From contig CP028150.1 in the NCBI GenBank assembly GCA_003028315.1, forward strand, positions 992,001-1,056,000: a DNA stretch of 64,000 bases. Reading direction: 5' to 3'. The notes below the pieces were generated by a model, which was not told the DNA's origin, searched no databases, and saw only the letters and a list, made by a program, of their open reading frames with translations. Source of the DNA: Neisseria mucosa (lineage in GTDB: Bacteria > Pseudomonadota > Gammaproteobacteria > Burkholderiales > Neisseriaceae). Both the position numbers and the translations under genes were made by a program. How positions within the stretch are numbered: the first letter of the stretch is position 1; every line of letters starts with the position of its first letter. Shown here one piece after another: positions 35,446-44,782 of this stretch.

Positions 35446-36717
35446 CTAAGAAATCAGTTTTTTTAACTTGTTCCACAAAGAAACTGTTTTCGGTCCACGC
35501 GAGCTCGATTGATAAGGATAGGTAGGATAAGCCTTAGTGCCTTCAGTTTGGGACTGTTCAGGCAAAGGTAGCCCCGTTTTCATGTCCAATCCTACTTTAT
35601 CTGCTAGCTTTTTCATCAGTTCGTCCGAGGGCTTTTGGGGTTCTTCTCCCTCCACCCAGCGTTGAAAGGCGATTTTGCCGTCCCATTCGGGTAAAGGTGC
35701 AGGCGGTAGCGGAACGATGTCGTCCAAGTCGGGAACGGTAGGTGACATGAAGTCGTAAGTTGATAGATAAGAGTCAATAATACCGTAACGGCGAGCACGC
35801 TCTTCATCAGTCTCCACATCTAAAAAGTCGTTATTTCCTTTTTCTTTTCCTGCTTTAAACGCATTAGAAAGAATAAAAGCAGATAAATAATTACCGTTTT
35901 TTACCCCCTGATGATAGGCTCTAACGGCTTCATCATATTTATGATAGTCAGGAAGAAACATACCCAACCAATAAGAAGCATTACCTTGCCCTTGTTCAGA
36001 AGCACACCGATATAACTTCATCATTAGCTTTAATCGAAATTCACGTGTTTCTTCATCATCTAAATTACTGATCATCTGACCTAACGTATATTGCGCCTCC
36101 CTGTTACCCATATCCGCAGCCTTGCGCAAAAATGCCAGCTCACTGTCGGGGGGCGCACTGACACCGTAGCCGTCTTCAATATAGCCTTTGAGCAGATAGT
36201 AGGCGGTAGCTGGAAGTTGTTTGTGCAGCATTTTATACAATTTCTGGGTTTCGGCTTCAGCCTCAATATCAGGAACCCTCGTCCAGCCATCGCTGAGCAG
36301 GAACTGCAGTCGTACGTTTGCCTTATAATCGCCATTAGCGGCGGCAATGCGGTAATACGGCAATAGTTCATCCCAAAAACCGTCCCCCCTCTGTCCAGGC
36401 CACATATGGTTCAAATCACGGTGCAGAGCATAATTGTAGAGTTGCTGCGTTTCTTCAGACAAAGACGGGCGTTTTTCATGCACGCAGGTAAACTCAAGGT
36501 TCTTTTTGATTTCTTCAATGGTCTTCATGGTTTCTTTCTTCCGTTGTTTTTCTTGCCATTTTTCCCCTATGCTGCAATACGCGGGTTTAACATGACCATT
36601 TGCACCGCCTATATGGATGGGATTGCATTTCAGCCAAAGGAGAAACCAAATAAACATTGCTGCCAGACAGCCTAAAACTATCAGGGTATATTTGAGGGAT
36701 TTATGCATAATAGTCAA
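35446..36717 (-). CDS. Membrane-anchored Sel1/DUF6396-like protein, copy A (candidate immunity)
   Basis: 423 residues. One N-terminal helix (about 8-30, YTLIVLGCLAAMFIWFLLWL) is followed by a large domain of Sel1/TPR-like helical repeats (for example LAFLRKAADMGNREAQYTLG and AVRAYHQGVKNGNYLSAFIL). A conserved C-terminal segment is WDGKIAFQRWVEGEEPQKPS. Proteins of this type accompany T6SS effectors in Neisseria-like loci and are often taken as immunity proteins; here that role is inferred from position in the vgrG island. No cognate toxin is adjacent. Copy B lies 1545 bp upstream. Confidence 0.7.
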   Translation of the reverse strand: MTIMHKSLKYTLIVLGCLAAMFIWFLLWLKCNPIHIGGANGHVKPAYCSIGEKWQEKQRKKETMKTIEEIKKNLEFTCVHEKRPSLSEETQQLYNYALHRDLNHMWPGQRGDGFWDELLPYYRIAAANGDYKANVRLQFLLSDGWTRVPDIEAEAETQKLYKMLHKQLPATAYYLLKGYIEDGYGVSAPPDSELAFLRKAADMGNREAQYTLGQMISNLDDEETREFRLKLMMKLYRCASEQGQGNASYWLGMFLPDYHKYDEAVRAYHQGVKNGNYLSAFILSNAFKAGKEKGNNDFLDVETDEERARRYGIIDSYLSTYDFMSPTVPDLDDIVPLPPAPLPEWDGKIAFQRWVEGEEPQKPSDELMKKLADKVGLDMKTGLPLPEQSQTEGTKAYPTYPYQSSSRGPKTVSLWNKLKKLIS

Positions 36718-36838
36718 TCCAATCGGGAGACTTTAGGATCCAGGCGTAAAAATTCGCATAGGGGATGCAGTGGCGGTTTGCCGACTTTGATATTTGCTTT
36801 TTTTACCGCGTTTCGGAGCGGTTTACTATTTTTAACTG

Positions 36839-36877
36839 AAAAGGTCGTCTGAAATGTATAAATTTCAGACGACTTTG
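36839..36877. terminator. DUS-pair terminator, duplicated unit 2
   Basis: Same sequence as 35294-35332, downstream of the second Sel1-like gene. Confidence 0.8.
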
Positions 36878-36990
36878 GTAAACGTTGAGTTTTCACCCTA
36901 ACCTATTCTTTCTCAATTTGTTGCGTAAAAACTTCATAAATTTCTTACCTCAAAACTGCGATCTGGAAAACTTTCAAATAGCAACTAAAC

Positions 36991-38262
36991 CTAAGAAATC
37001 AGTTTTTTTAACTTGCTCCACAAAGAAAGTGTTTTCGGTCCACGCGAGCTCGATTGATAAGGATAGGTAGGATAAGCCTTAGTGCCTTCAGTTTGGGACT
37101 GTTCAGGCAAAGGTAGCCCCGTTTTCATGTCCAATCCTACTTTATCTGCTAGCTTTTTCATCAGTTCGTCCGAGGGCTTTTGGGGTTCTTCTCCCTCCAC
37201 CCAGCGTTGAAAGGCGATTTTGCCGTCCCATGCGGGTAAAGGTGCCGGCGGTAGCGGGACGATGTCATCCAAATCAGGAACGGTCGGCGACATGAATCCG
37301 TAATCTGAAAGATAGGTATTAATAATGTCATAACGGCGGGCACGTTCTTCATCAGCTTCAACATCTAAAAAGTCGTTACTACCTTTGTCTTTTCCTGCCT
37401 TAAATGCATGAGAAAGAATAAGTGCAGACAAATGGTTACCATTTTTTGTTCCTTGATGATAGGCCTTTACTGCTTCATCAAATCTATCCCTATTCTGTAA
37501 ATGGCTACCCAGTTCTAAAGAAGAAGCCCCCTGTCCTTGTTCAGAAGCACATTGGTGTATCTTGCGCATCAAATTCAGTCGAAACTCCCGCGTCGGTTCA
37601 TCATCAAGCCAAGCTATTTTTTCCGCCAGTGCATATTGTGCATCCCTGCTGCCCATATCCGCAGCCTTGCGTAAAAATGCCAGCTCACTGTCGGGTGGTG
37701 CACTGACACCGTAGCCATCTTCGATGTAGCCCTTAAGCAGATAGTAGGCGGTAGCTGGAAGTTGTTTGTGCAGCATTTTATACAATTTCTGGGTTTCGGC
37801 TTCAGCCTCAATATCGGGAACCTTCGTCCAGCCATCGCTAAGCAGGAACTGCAGCCGTATGTTTGCCTTATAGTCGCCGTTGGCGGCAGCAATGCGGTAA
37901 TAGGGCAATAGTTCATCCCAAAAACCGTCTCCCCTCTGGCCAGGCCACATATGGTTCAAATCACGGTGCAGCGCGTAGTTGTAGAGTTGCTGTGTTTCCT
38001 CGGATAGAGGTGGGCGTTTTTCATGCACGCAGGTAAACTCAAGGTTCTTTTTGATTTCTTCAATGGTCTTCATGGTTTCTTTCTTCCGTTGTTTTTCTTG
38101 CCATTTTTCCCCTATGCTGCAATACGCGGGTTTAACCTGACCGTTGGCGCCTCCTATATGGATAGGATTGCATTGCAACCAAAGGAGAAAGCAAATAAAC
38201 ATTGCTGCCAGAAAGCCTAAAACTATTAGGGTATATTTGAGGGATTTGTGCATAATAGTCAA
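36991..38262 (-). CDS. Membrane-anchored Sel1/DUF6396-like protein, copy B (candidate immunity)
   Basis: 423 residues, paralogue of the gene at 35446-36717. Residues 1-205 and the last about 95 are nearly the same as copy A. The middle (about 205-325) differs at many positions: SRDAQYALAEKIAWLDDEPT here against NREAQYTLGQMISNLDDEET in copy A. This pattern of variable centre and constant ends suggests that the central helical repeats set specificity. N-terminal helix and Sel1-like repeats are as in copy A. It is the first gene of the duplicated pair, after the terminator at 38418. Confidence 0.7.
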   Translation of the reverse strand: MTIMHKSLKYTLIVLGFLAAMFICFLLWLQCNPIHIGGANGQVKPAYCSIGEKWQEKQRKKETMKTIEEIKKNLEFTCVHEKRPPLSEETQQLYNYALHRDLNHMWPGQRGDGFWDELLPYYRIAAANGDYKANIRLQFLLSDGWTKVPDIEAEAETQKLYKMLHKQLPATAYYLLKGYIEDGYGVSAPPDSELAFLRKAADMGSRDAQYALAEKIAWLDDEPTREFRLNLMRKIHQCASEQGQGASSLELGSHLQNRDRFDEAVKAYHQGTKNGNHLSALILSHAFKAGKDKGSNDFLDVEADEERARRYDIINTYLSDYGFMSPTVPDLDDIVPLPPAPLPAWDGKIAFQRWVEGEEPQKPSDELMKKLADKVGLDMKTGLPLPEQSQTEGTKAYPTYPYQSSSRGPKTLSLWSKLKKLIS

Positions 38263-38417
38263 TTTAATCGAGAAAGGGTGTGATATAAGCGCAGAAACTC
38301 ACCCTGCAGCTACGGTGTTTGTATGCAACTTCGCTATTCCAGCAAAACATAATATCATGATAAAGGTATAGTATCTATGATCGTGCTGATGGTAAAGGGA
38401 AAGGGATAAACGAGAAG

Positions 38418-38459
38418 AAGACCGTCTGAAAAACATGGTATTTTTCAAACGGCCTTCCT
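38418..38459. terminator. Imperfect DUS-pair terminator
   Basis: GAAGACCGTCTGAAAAA and TTTTTCAAACGGCCTTC face each other around CATGGTA. It carries the GCCGTCTGAA dialect in degenerate form. Confidence 0.65.
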
Positions 38460-38472
38460 TATCAAATTTAAT

Positions 38473-38610
38473 TTACTTAATTGGTTTTAAAGTTGGCAAT
38501 ACGGTGTCCCAGATAGCGAGGATTTCGGCTTCGCTGCGCTTTGTTCCATCTTTCTTCTCGGTACCAAACTGCATTATAATGCGCGGACTCCTACTACCGC
38601 TAGGTATTTA
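38473..38610 (-). pseudogene. C-terminal remnant of an unknown gene (possible immunity)
   Basis: A minus-strand frame reads PSGSRSPRIIMQFGTEKKDG and then ends EAEILAIWDTVLPTLKPIK before a stop at 38473. It is bounded upstream by a stop codon and very AT-rich DNA. It looks like the tail of a gene whose front half is gone. Family unknown. It sits between an immunity candidate and the terminator at 38418. Confidence 0.4.
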
Positions 38611-38781
38611 CTATCTTCCTATTTAATTATTTTCAGTACCAAGATACCATTGAGATAGAGTTTTTCTTTATAGACAGTGTATTTAAAAACTCCATTTAGT
38701 AAACTTTTCCAATAAAAGATTACATAGCAATCTGAGATAACTATTGGCCTAACATATTTATATAAATTTCATATTTTAATA

Positions 38782-39354
38782 TCACTCAGATTTATCGAAG
38801 TTAGATCTGCAAAGTTCTGTAAACCTTGAGTTTGTTTCAGTAAGGCTATTTTCTACAACTAACTCCCCATTCGTGAAGCAGAACCATAATACTGAAGACT
38901 CTCTTTCATATTTTCCTGTTCGAACAGCTACAGAAAATGTTCCTTTATCTAATAGTGCTCTAGGAATAATAACTGTATTTTGTCCAGCAAGAATAACCTT
39001 TTCTTTATTTTTAGGTTGCTGTTCTATAGATTTCTTTATGCACTCTTCTTTAAATTTATCCCATTCTTGATATTGGCAATAAATATTAACATCATATTCA
39101 TGAAGATATTCCCCATTTTTAAAAATTCCTAGAATAAATTCCCAAATGTAGTCATCCTCCTCAAGTTCAGGAGAAAAAACAACTACATTCTTCTGTGAAT
39201 CTAAAATAGCATCTAACTTTACTGTTCGTTTTTCATAAAGAGCTGAAAAATAAATATAAAAAGAAAATATAATGGTAATAGTAATTAAACCAATTACAAT
39301 TTTTGGGATTAGCATATAAATAAATTTTTCTACCTCTAATTTAGCGTCTCTCAT
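38782..39354 (-). CDS. Membrane-anchored protein, candidate immunity to the adjacent metallopeptidase remnant
   Basis: 190 residues. One N-terminal helix (about 12-36, MLIPKIVIGLITITIIFSFYIY) and a beta-rich outer domain with Cys residues (NIYCQY, EECIKK, WFCFTN). The DNA is AT-rich. It starts 10 bp after the end of the truncated HExxH gene, the spacing typical of effector-immunity pairs in this island, so it is probably the immunity gene of that lost toxin (inference). No family is recognised. Confidence 0.6.
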   Translation of the reverse strand: MRDAKLEVEKFIYMLIPKIVIGLITITIIFSFYIYFSALYEKRTVKLDAILDSQKNVVVFSPELEEDDYIWEFILGIFKNGEYLHEYDVNIYCQYQEWDKFKEECIKKSIEQQPKNKEKVILAGQNTVIIPRALLDKGTFSVAVRTGKYERESSVLWFCFTNGELVVENSLTETNSRFTELCRSNFDKSE

Positions 39355-39364
39355 TCATAAATCC

Positions 39365-39899
39365 TTATGCCATAACATACCCACTCAATACCATAATATA
39401 ATCATTTACATTCTTATTTGCATTTCCCTGTTTGTTATGGGTAAACCTTGTTCCCATATCTGGCATCTTATTTCCATTCTTATCTTGTCTTAAAAATCGA
39501 TAATAATAATCCTCCACTATAGAAGCTAACGCTTCTGGATTGTATGGCGTAACATCCATGAACAACGCATCTGGTAGTTTTCCTTTGATCTTTAATGATC
39601 TTAAAACTTGTTGTCTAGGTTTCATCTTTTCAGATAATGAATAATTATACGGATTATATGCAAATTTTAATGCTTGACATTCTAATGCTATTACACTAAA
39701 GATTATTCCTGCATACTGATATTGCCACGCATGGGTTACCTCATGCACTAAAAGTGATGGATTAGCCGGAATTTTTCCATCTTTACTTCGTAGGGTAAAA
39801 TCATCCATATAATAATGGTGATATTGACCATCTGGCATACGATTTTGGGAAATAGGAACGAGGGGAAAATTAATATCTCCCCATGGCGTAATAGCATGT
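39365..39899 (-). pseudogene. HExxH metallopeptidase effector, 5'-truncated
   Basis: The frame opens after a stop near 39905 as HAITPWGDINFPLVPISQNR and runs to 39365. It aligns with the intact effector at 40487-41239: HAITPWGDINFP against NAMTPFGEIHLP, and LLVHEVTHAWQYQ against FIHEMAHVWQYF. The zinc-binding HEVTH and a later Glu (PEALASIVED) are kept. The first about 70 residues found in the intact homologue are missing, and the first ATG (39838) lies inside the conserved domain, so it is probably a toxin tail left by recombination. A short product could still be made. Confidence 0.7.
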
Positions 39900-39919
39900 A
39901 GAAATCAGTCTATTTTTTA

Positions 39920-40462
39920 TCATTTCCATAAATTCTTAAACCATTTAATCAATAAATTAAACCAATTTTCTTGTTTTTTAGAAATTTCGGTATGTTCAAC
40001 AAAAATATTTTGTTTTTGTTCCCGACATTCATCAATGGATAAGTTTGAATAATATAATTCAAGTTTTCCATTTTTCTCTTTCAGGCAATAACTACTTGCC
40101 ATACCAGTGAAATCAGCAAATTCAGGTACTACACTTGGTTCTAATGAAAAATTATAAATTGCATTATTTCTAAAAATTAGACCTTTGAAATTAGTGTCAT
40201 CAGCAATAATGCAATTATCTCTAGTAGGATAATTTTTTTCAAATGAGTTTTTATATAACCAAAATTCATCTTCAGTCAAACTTTTTGTAGAACTAACAAT
40301 TAAAGTATATCCTCCTGTTAAATTTAACTTATCTATATATATACATGGTTTATTATCCTTAATAAAAACATTCACATTTCCATCAGGATATGGTGATGAT
40401 GAAAATCCATATACTTCAAGACTTAATAATAGAATAGCACAATAAAATATACTCCTATTCAT
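39920..40462 (-). CDS. Exported protein, candidate immunity to the vgrG2 metallopeptidase
   Basis: 180 residues. The signal peptide (SIFYCAILLLSLEVYGFSSS) predicts a periplasmic protein. The mature part has four Cys (KPCIYI, DNCII, SYCLK, DECRE) and a C-terminal Trp/Lys-rich helix. It lies 24 bp after the metallopeptidase effector in the order vgrG2-effector-this gene, the usual place for immunity. No family is recognised. Periplasmic location would mean the toxin acts there. Confidence 0.65.
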   Translation of the reverse strand: MNRSIFYCAILLLSLEVYGFSSSPYPDGNVNVFIKDNKPCIYIDKLNLTGGYTLIVSSTKSLTEDEFWLYKNSFEKNYPTRDNCIIADDTNFKGLIFRNNAIYNFSLEPSVVPEFADFTGMASSYCLKEKNGKLELYYSNLSIDECREQKQNIFVEHTEISKKQENWFNLLIKWFKNLWK

Positions 40463-40486
40463 ATCCTTATCCTTATTTAAAGAAGA

Positions 40487-41239
40487 TTAAAATGAATAAA
40501 ATTTTGTCCCTCTTCGATAGAATCTATGATTTACTGCCCTTCCTAAAATACTTTTGTTTTGGTCATTTATTCCCCAGTTCCACTCAATAGATTTTAAATT
40601 TTTATCCGTTGGATTTTTCAAAAAGCCCCTTAAAATATACTCCCTCCTTGTTTGCTGAGCTAATAAAGTAGGAAATTGAGTTTGGTTTACTGAGTAATTT
40701 CTATGATATACAGCCAAATAATAATGACAAATAATATCAGCCTGCTGCTCTATATTGAAATCCTTAAACTCCTTCTTTGCATCCACTCCTAATAAATCGT
40801 AAGCATATGCCATTAATCTTCCAGACGGATGTTTTTGTGAATAACCGCCCTTCATTGCAATATCAACTCCCCTGCACGCAACGCAGATATCCATGGCGAA
40901 ATACTGCCAGACATGAGCCATTTCGTGAATGAACCATCGTTTTTGTTCTATGGAACCATTATAAAAATCTTTGATTTCATCATATTTCTTACTTGGCAAG
41001 TGTATTTCTCCAAACGGCGTCATTGCATTCTCAGAATGGTCGGGCATTCCCAATAACTCCCCTCTCACTATCCTTACTTTTTTATATGGTATCGAGTCCT
41101 TAAACATCAATTTTGCCAAAGAAATTTCCCCTGCAGTCAGCTCTCTAGATTCAGGAGGCAATGGCACGACGACCGGGCTTCCTGTATTAGTCGTATTTAA
41201 TAACTCAGTTTTTGCATTTTGCCGTCCAACGTTAGCCAT
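40487..41239 (-). CDS. Putative T6SS zinc-metallopeptidase effector
   Basis: 250 residues, starting 3 bp after the vgrG2 stop, so it is almost certainly vgrG2 cargo. HEMAH (His105, Glu106, His109) followed by VWQ is the zinc-binding helix of gluzincin-type peptidases. EQQAD (Glu164 to Asp168) is a good candidate for the third-ligand helix, the layout seen in DUF4157-like domains. It has no signal peptide. A cell-wall or protein target in the periplasm is suggested by the exported neighbour at 39920-40462. The catalytic motif is plain; the substrate is unknown. Confidence 0.75.
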   Translation of the reverse strand: MANVGRQNAKTELLNTTNTGSPVVVPLPPESRELTAGEISLAKLMFKDSIPYKKVRIVRGELLGMPDHSENAMTPFGEIHLPSKKYDEIKDFYNGSIEQKRWFIHEMAHVWQYFAMDICVACRGVDIAMKGGYSQKHPSGRLMAYAYDLLGVDAKKEFKDFNIEQQADIICHYYLAVYHRNYSVNQTQFPTLLAQQTRREYILRGFLKNPTDKNLKSIEWNWGINDQNKSILGRAVNHRFYRRGTKFYSF

Positions 41240-41242
41240 AAT

Positions 41243-43720
41243 TTACTCCTTTGTATTAATTTCAATGCGGATATTTTCAGGATTTGTGGTGGTTACATAA
41301 TGAGTCAGTCCATTTTTATCTGTCCTTCCTTTTATTACAAGTCTATCATCCTGATAAATTTTATATAATACATTTGCTAAAACCTCCCCCGTCAATTCAT
41401 CTTGTAATACAAATTGCCGACCATATCTATGAAGAGGAGAGGCAGGAAGAAATACTTTATTTAATATGCTGTTTGGCCCATTCACCACCAACGGCGCCCT
41501 CACCCGCACCACCTTCGGACTCCCGATCTCCACTTCCCCGTTGCTCAGCTTGATATACGCCCCCTTGCAGGTAATCAGAATCTCTTCCTTCGCAGCAATG
41601 GTGATTTTTCCTGCGCTGCTGGTTAACGTTGCATCCTTCAAAGCATTCAGCTGCAATTCGTCATTCTGTGCCTGTACGGTGACTGCGCCCTGATTGGCCT
41701 GTACTTTGATTCCTTGGCTTTGCGCAAACAGGTTGAGGCTCTCTGTCGCATGGGCGGTCAGGCTTTGGCCGGCGCTGATGTCGGTGTTTGCCCCGCTTAC
41801 CAGGTGGATATTTTCATTGGCGGTGTGCAGTTGGCTTTGTTGGGTCGCGGTGGCGATGCCGGCCGGGGCGGTTTGGATCAAACCGGCTTCTTTCAGGTCT
41901 TTGAGGGCGTCTTTCAGACGGCCACTTTGGGTTGCTTCGTCGGTGTGGTGGTTGTTGGCGGTTTGGGCGGCTTTGTTCAGGCTTTTGGCCAGGGAGAGTG
42001 CCTGTTCGAGTTGGGAGATGGTATCGTCCATATCCAGCACTTTGCCGCCGGCATCTTGGTTTTGTGCGCTGACGAGTATGCCTTTACCCGCCCGTACGGC
42101 GCCCCAGCCGTCGGTTCTGAGTTCGAAGCCTTCGCCGTTTTCTCCGCGTTTGTTGCGGTTTGAGTCGACGATGTGGCCGAGGTTGAGTTGGGATTTTTGG
42201 TAGTCGGTGGCGAGTTTGATGTGTTCCTGACCTTTTTGGTCTTCCATCCTGAGTTTGTTGTTCGCCCAGGTACGGATGACGTTCCTTGTGTTCCAATCGG
42301 CAGGAATGTGGTCGGGATGGGCGCTGTCGTGCATGACGCCGGAGATATACGGACGGTCGGGGTTGCCTTGGACGAAGGACAGCATGACTTCGGTGCCTTC
42401 GTGTAAGGGGAAGTGGAGACCGTATTCGGGACCGGCATAGGGTTTGGCCAGTCGGACGGGACGGCTTTCTCCGCCGGGACTCCATTCGTCCAAATCAAAC
42501 GGGAGTTTGACGCGGTAACGTCCCATATCGTCGATATAGGCATAGGTACAGTTCTCCGCCGCAGTCACCCGTGCCGGCAAGGTACCGTCGATATGCGGAC
42601 GCGGGGTGGTGCGTTCGGGACGGTAGGCGAGTTGGGCGGGGATGGCGGTAAAGGTGTGGCTGTAGGCGGTATCGCGGCTGCCGCTGTGTTCCATACCGAG
42701 TACCAGCCAGCCGTCAGGTGCTTCGGGGAAGGCGGTATCGGTTTGGAACACCTTCATCGGTGTCATGGAGACGACGTTGCCGCTGCCAGCTGCGACGGTT
42801 TGACGGCAGAGGACGGCTTCGTTCAACAGGGTCGTCTGAACTTGGGCTTCGTTGGGGGTTTTGGGATGAAGGCCCCAGTTTTGCTGTTTGCCCAATAAGA
42901 CGGTGTTGTCGGCAGATTCTTCGGATTGTTTGTTGTCGGTTTCGGCGAAGAGGTCGGTATCGGCGCTGCGGTAGTTGTAGTCGGCACTGCGTATGCCTTC
43001 GACGATGGGGTTGTGGCGGATGCTGAGGTTGAATAATGCTTCGGTACCGACACTCTCCAATCCGGCATGGGGGCGGTAGGAAACGGGTAGGCCTTGGCTG
43101 CGCAAGTAGTGTTCGGGACTGTCGCCGAAGACGACCACATCGCCATGTTGTTCATTCTGTTCGAAGGCATACCAGATGCCTTCTTCCTCACACAGACGGT
43201 TGATAAAAGCGAAGTCGCTTTCGAGATACTGGGTCACATACTCGCGGACGGTGTAGCTGCGGCTTTTTTGGAAACGGTAGTCGACACCGGAGAAGCCGTG
43301 GTGCTTGAAGACGGCGGTAATGATGTCGGGGACGGTTTGGTGTTGGAACAGTCGGGAGGTTTGGAAATGTTTTAAAGCCGCGAAACGCGGCTCTAAAACA
43401 AAGCGGTAAACGGTTTCATCCTTGGATACGGACAGCTTCTCGCATGAAGTCACAATGCCCTGCCATTGTTTCGCCGGAGCGTCGTCCGAACCGGCTGAAA
43501 AAGCGGCGGCGACTTCGGACAATACGGCCTCCTGCGGACGGATTTCAAACGCTGCGCGCTGGTTGAGGTAGGAAGACAGCGGCAGGGAGGAATCGGTGGA
43601 AGTGGCGGTGATTTCGACGCGGTAGGCGGTGTTGGCGGCTTCGGAGGCGGTAAAGGATTTGACGGAGAGGGAGGGGGAGAAACGGGCGAAGGTGAGATGG
43701 TAGGATTGGCGGGCAGTCAT
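41243..43720 (-). CDS. vgrG: T6SS spike protein VgrG (vgrG2)
   Basis: 825 residues, same architecture as vgrG1: gp27-like N-terminal half, OB-fold, DUF2345 beta-helix (YIKLSNGEVEIGSPKVVRVR near the end) and a C-terminal transthyretin-like tail (DELTGEVLANVLYKIYQDDR). The tail is unrelated in detail to that of vgrG1. Only 3 bp separate it from its metallopeptidase cargo. It appears undamaged. Confidence 0.95.
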   Translation of the reverse strand: MTARQSYHLTFARFSPSLSVKSFTASEAANTAYRVEITATSTDSSLPLSSYLNQRAAFEIRPQEAVLSEVAAAFSAGSDDAPAKQWQGIVTSCEKLSVSKDETVYRFVLEPRFAALKHFQTSRLFQHQTVPDIITAVFKHHGFSGVDYRFQKSRSYTVREYVTQYLESDFAFINRLCEEEGIWYAFEQNEQHGDVVVFGDSPEHYLRSQGLPVSYRPHAGLESVGTEALFNLSIRHNPIVEGIRSADYNYRSADTDLFAETDNKQSEESADNTVLLGKQQNWGLHPKTPNEAQVQTTLLNEAVLCRQTVAAGSGNVVSMTPMKVFQTDTAFPEAPDGWLVLGMEHSGSRDTAYSHTFTAIPAQLAYRPERTTPRPHIDGTLPARVTAAENCTYAYIDDMGRYRVKLPFDLDEWSPGGESRPVRLAKPYAGPEYGLHFPLHEGTEVMLSFVQGNPDRPYISGVMHDSAHPDHIPADWNTRNVIRTWANNKLRMEDQKGQEHIKLATDYQKSQLNLGHIVDSNRNKRGENGEGFELRTDGWGAVRAGKGILVSAQNQDAGGKVLDMDDTISQLEQALSLAKSLNKAAQTANNHHTDEATQSGRLKDALKDLKEAGLIQTAPAGIATATQQSQLHTANENIHLVSGANTDISAGQSLTAHATESLNLFAQSQGIKVQANQGAVTVQAQNDELQLNALKDATLTSSAGKITIAAKEEILITCKGAYIKLSNGEVEIGSPKVVRVRAPLVVNGPNSILNKVFLPASPLHRYGRQFVLQDELTGEVLANVLYKIYQDDRLVIKGRTDKNGLTHYVTTTNPENIRIEINTKE

Positions 43721-43801
43721 GGCGTTGATTTTAAAGATGACAATGAGGTTCGTATGGTAACTTGAACGTCATCAACGGTAAAGCAAATGGGATAAACGGT
43801 A

Positions 43802-43841
43802 GAAAGGTCGTCTGAATGGAGGTTTTTCAGACGGCCTTTCC
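43802..43841. terminator. DUS-pair terminator upstream of vgrG2
   Basis: GAAAGGTCGTCTGAATGG and TTTTTCAGACGGCCTTTC arms, mixing the GTCGTCTGAA and GCCGTCTGAA dialects. It ends the PoNi-like gene at 43852 and lies in the leader of vgrG2. Confidence 0.7.
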
Positions 43842-43851
43842 CATTGCCATC

Positions 43852-44733
43852 CTATATGCCGTCCAATACCGCAAACCCGTGTTTGCAGGCATATTCGATA
43901 TAGTCCTTCGGATAAAAACCCATTGCCTTTAAGGGTTGACCTTCCATATCTGCATGAAGCAGCAGGGTAAAGATGGCGGTTTCAAATGCCCAGTAGCCGA
44001 AGAACAATTCTCCATCCCTGACTTTATGGTAGTCATACCAATAAGTATCCTTATTAGTTTTGTACCAGCCTTTCAGATAGTCCCGCAGCAGCCTGCCGCG
44101 AGGAATGCCCGAAGGTTCAAACGGGTTGTCGGGTTTTTTGGGCGGATGGATGATGTCGGGTATCAGCATATAGACGCTTTTCGGAAAAAACGGTTTGGGA
44201 TTGACCTGAACCCTGCCCCGATATCCGACCAAATCCAGCAATGCCTTCATCGGTGCATCCACCAGTGGGGCACCGCCAAGAATGCGCTCTCCGTTTTCAT
44301 CCAAATCGGGTGAAAGCCAGCCGGGGATGCGGCTGAGGCTTTCTTTATGGTTGGACAATACGGCCAGCCCCAGCAGCCAGAGGGTGTAGGCGTAGGAATC
44401 GGCTTCCCACAGTTGCAGCTTGTCTTCGGGGAAATCAATGTCGAAATGCTTGTGGAAGCGTCCGAGCATGTCATGGGTGGCGGAAACGACTTCGGGCATG
44501 GGGCAGCCTGCGGAATAGAGGAGTTGGGTATATTCCATTGCTTCAGTTATTTGAGTCCAACTTAATTTTCTATGATAACGCCGAGCACCTTGAAAAGGAT
44601 CATCCAAAATCCATTGAGGAGGTTGTATGGACAAAACATCTTCTTGTATTTTTGTTTCAGCAAAATTCTTATTTTCAATATAAAATTTTTCTTGTAAATA
44701 AATAGCCCGTTTTTTCTTTTCAAATTCGCACAT
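43852..44733 (-). CDS. PoNi-like immunity protein (DUF1910/DUF1911), copy A
   Basis: 293 residues, soluble. The C-terminal DUF1911 part is recognised by FFGYWAFETAIFTLLLHADM followed by the FYPKDYIEYA motif, the pattern of PoNi proteins that neutralise PoNe DNases. The N-terminal 60 residues differ strongly from copy B at 44783-45664, while the rest is almost identical. No toxin gene directly precedes it, so it may be an orphan gained by duplication of the pair upstream. Confidence 0.75.
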   Translation of the reverse strand: MCEFEKKKRAIYLQEKFYIENKNFAETKIQEDVLSIQPPQWILDDPFQGARRYHRKLSWTQITEAMEYTQLLYSAGCPMPEVVSATHDMLGRFHKHFDIDFPEDKLQLWEADSYAYTLWLLGLAVLSNHKESLSRIPGWLSPDLDENGERILGGAPLVDAPMKALLDLVGYRGRVQVNPKPFFPKSVYMLIPDIIHPPKKPDNPFEPSGIPRGRLLRDYLKGWYKTNKDTYWYDYHKVRDGELFFGYWAFETAIFTLLLHADMEGQPLKAMGFYPKDYIEYACKHGFAVLDGI

Positions 44734-44782
44734 TATTTTTCCTTTGAAATTCAGTTTTCAGACGGCCTTTCCCATTGCCATC

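Larger units (their letters stand above)
35255..38275. repeat. Tandem duplication of a 1545-bp gene-plus-terminator unit
   Basis: Sequence from about 35255 to 36725 is repeated at about 36800 to 38275 with a constant offset of 1545 bp. Each unit holds a 423-codon gene, the trailer starting ACCGCGTTTCGGAGCGG, and a DUS terminator. Flanking parts are nearly identical; the centre of the gene differs. Confidence 0.9.
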
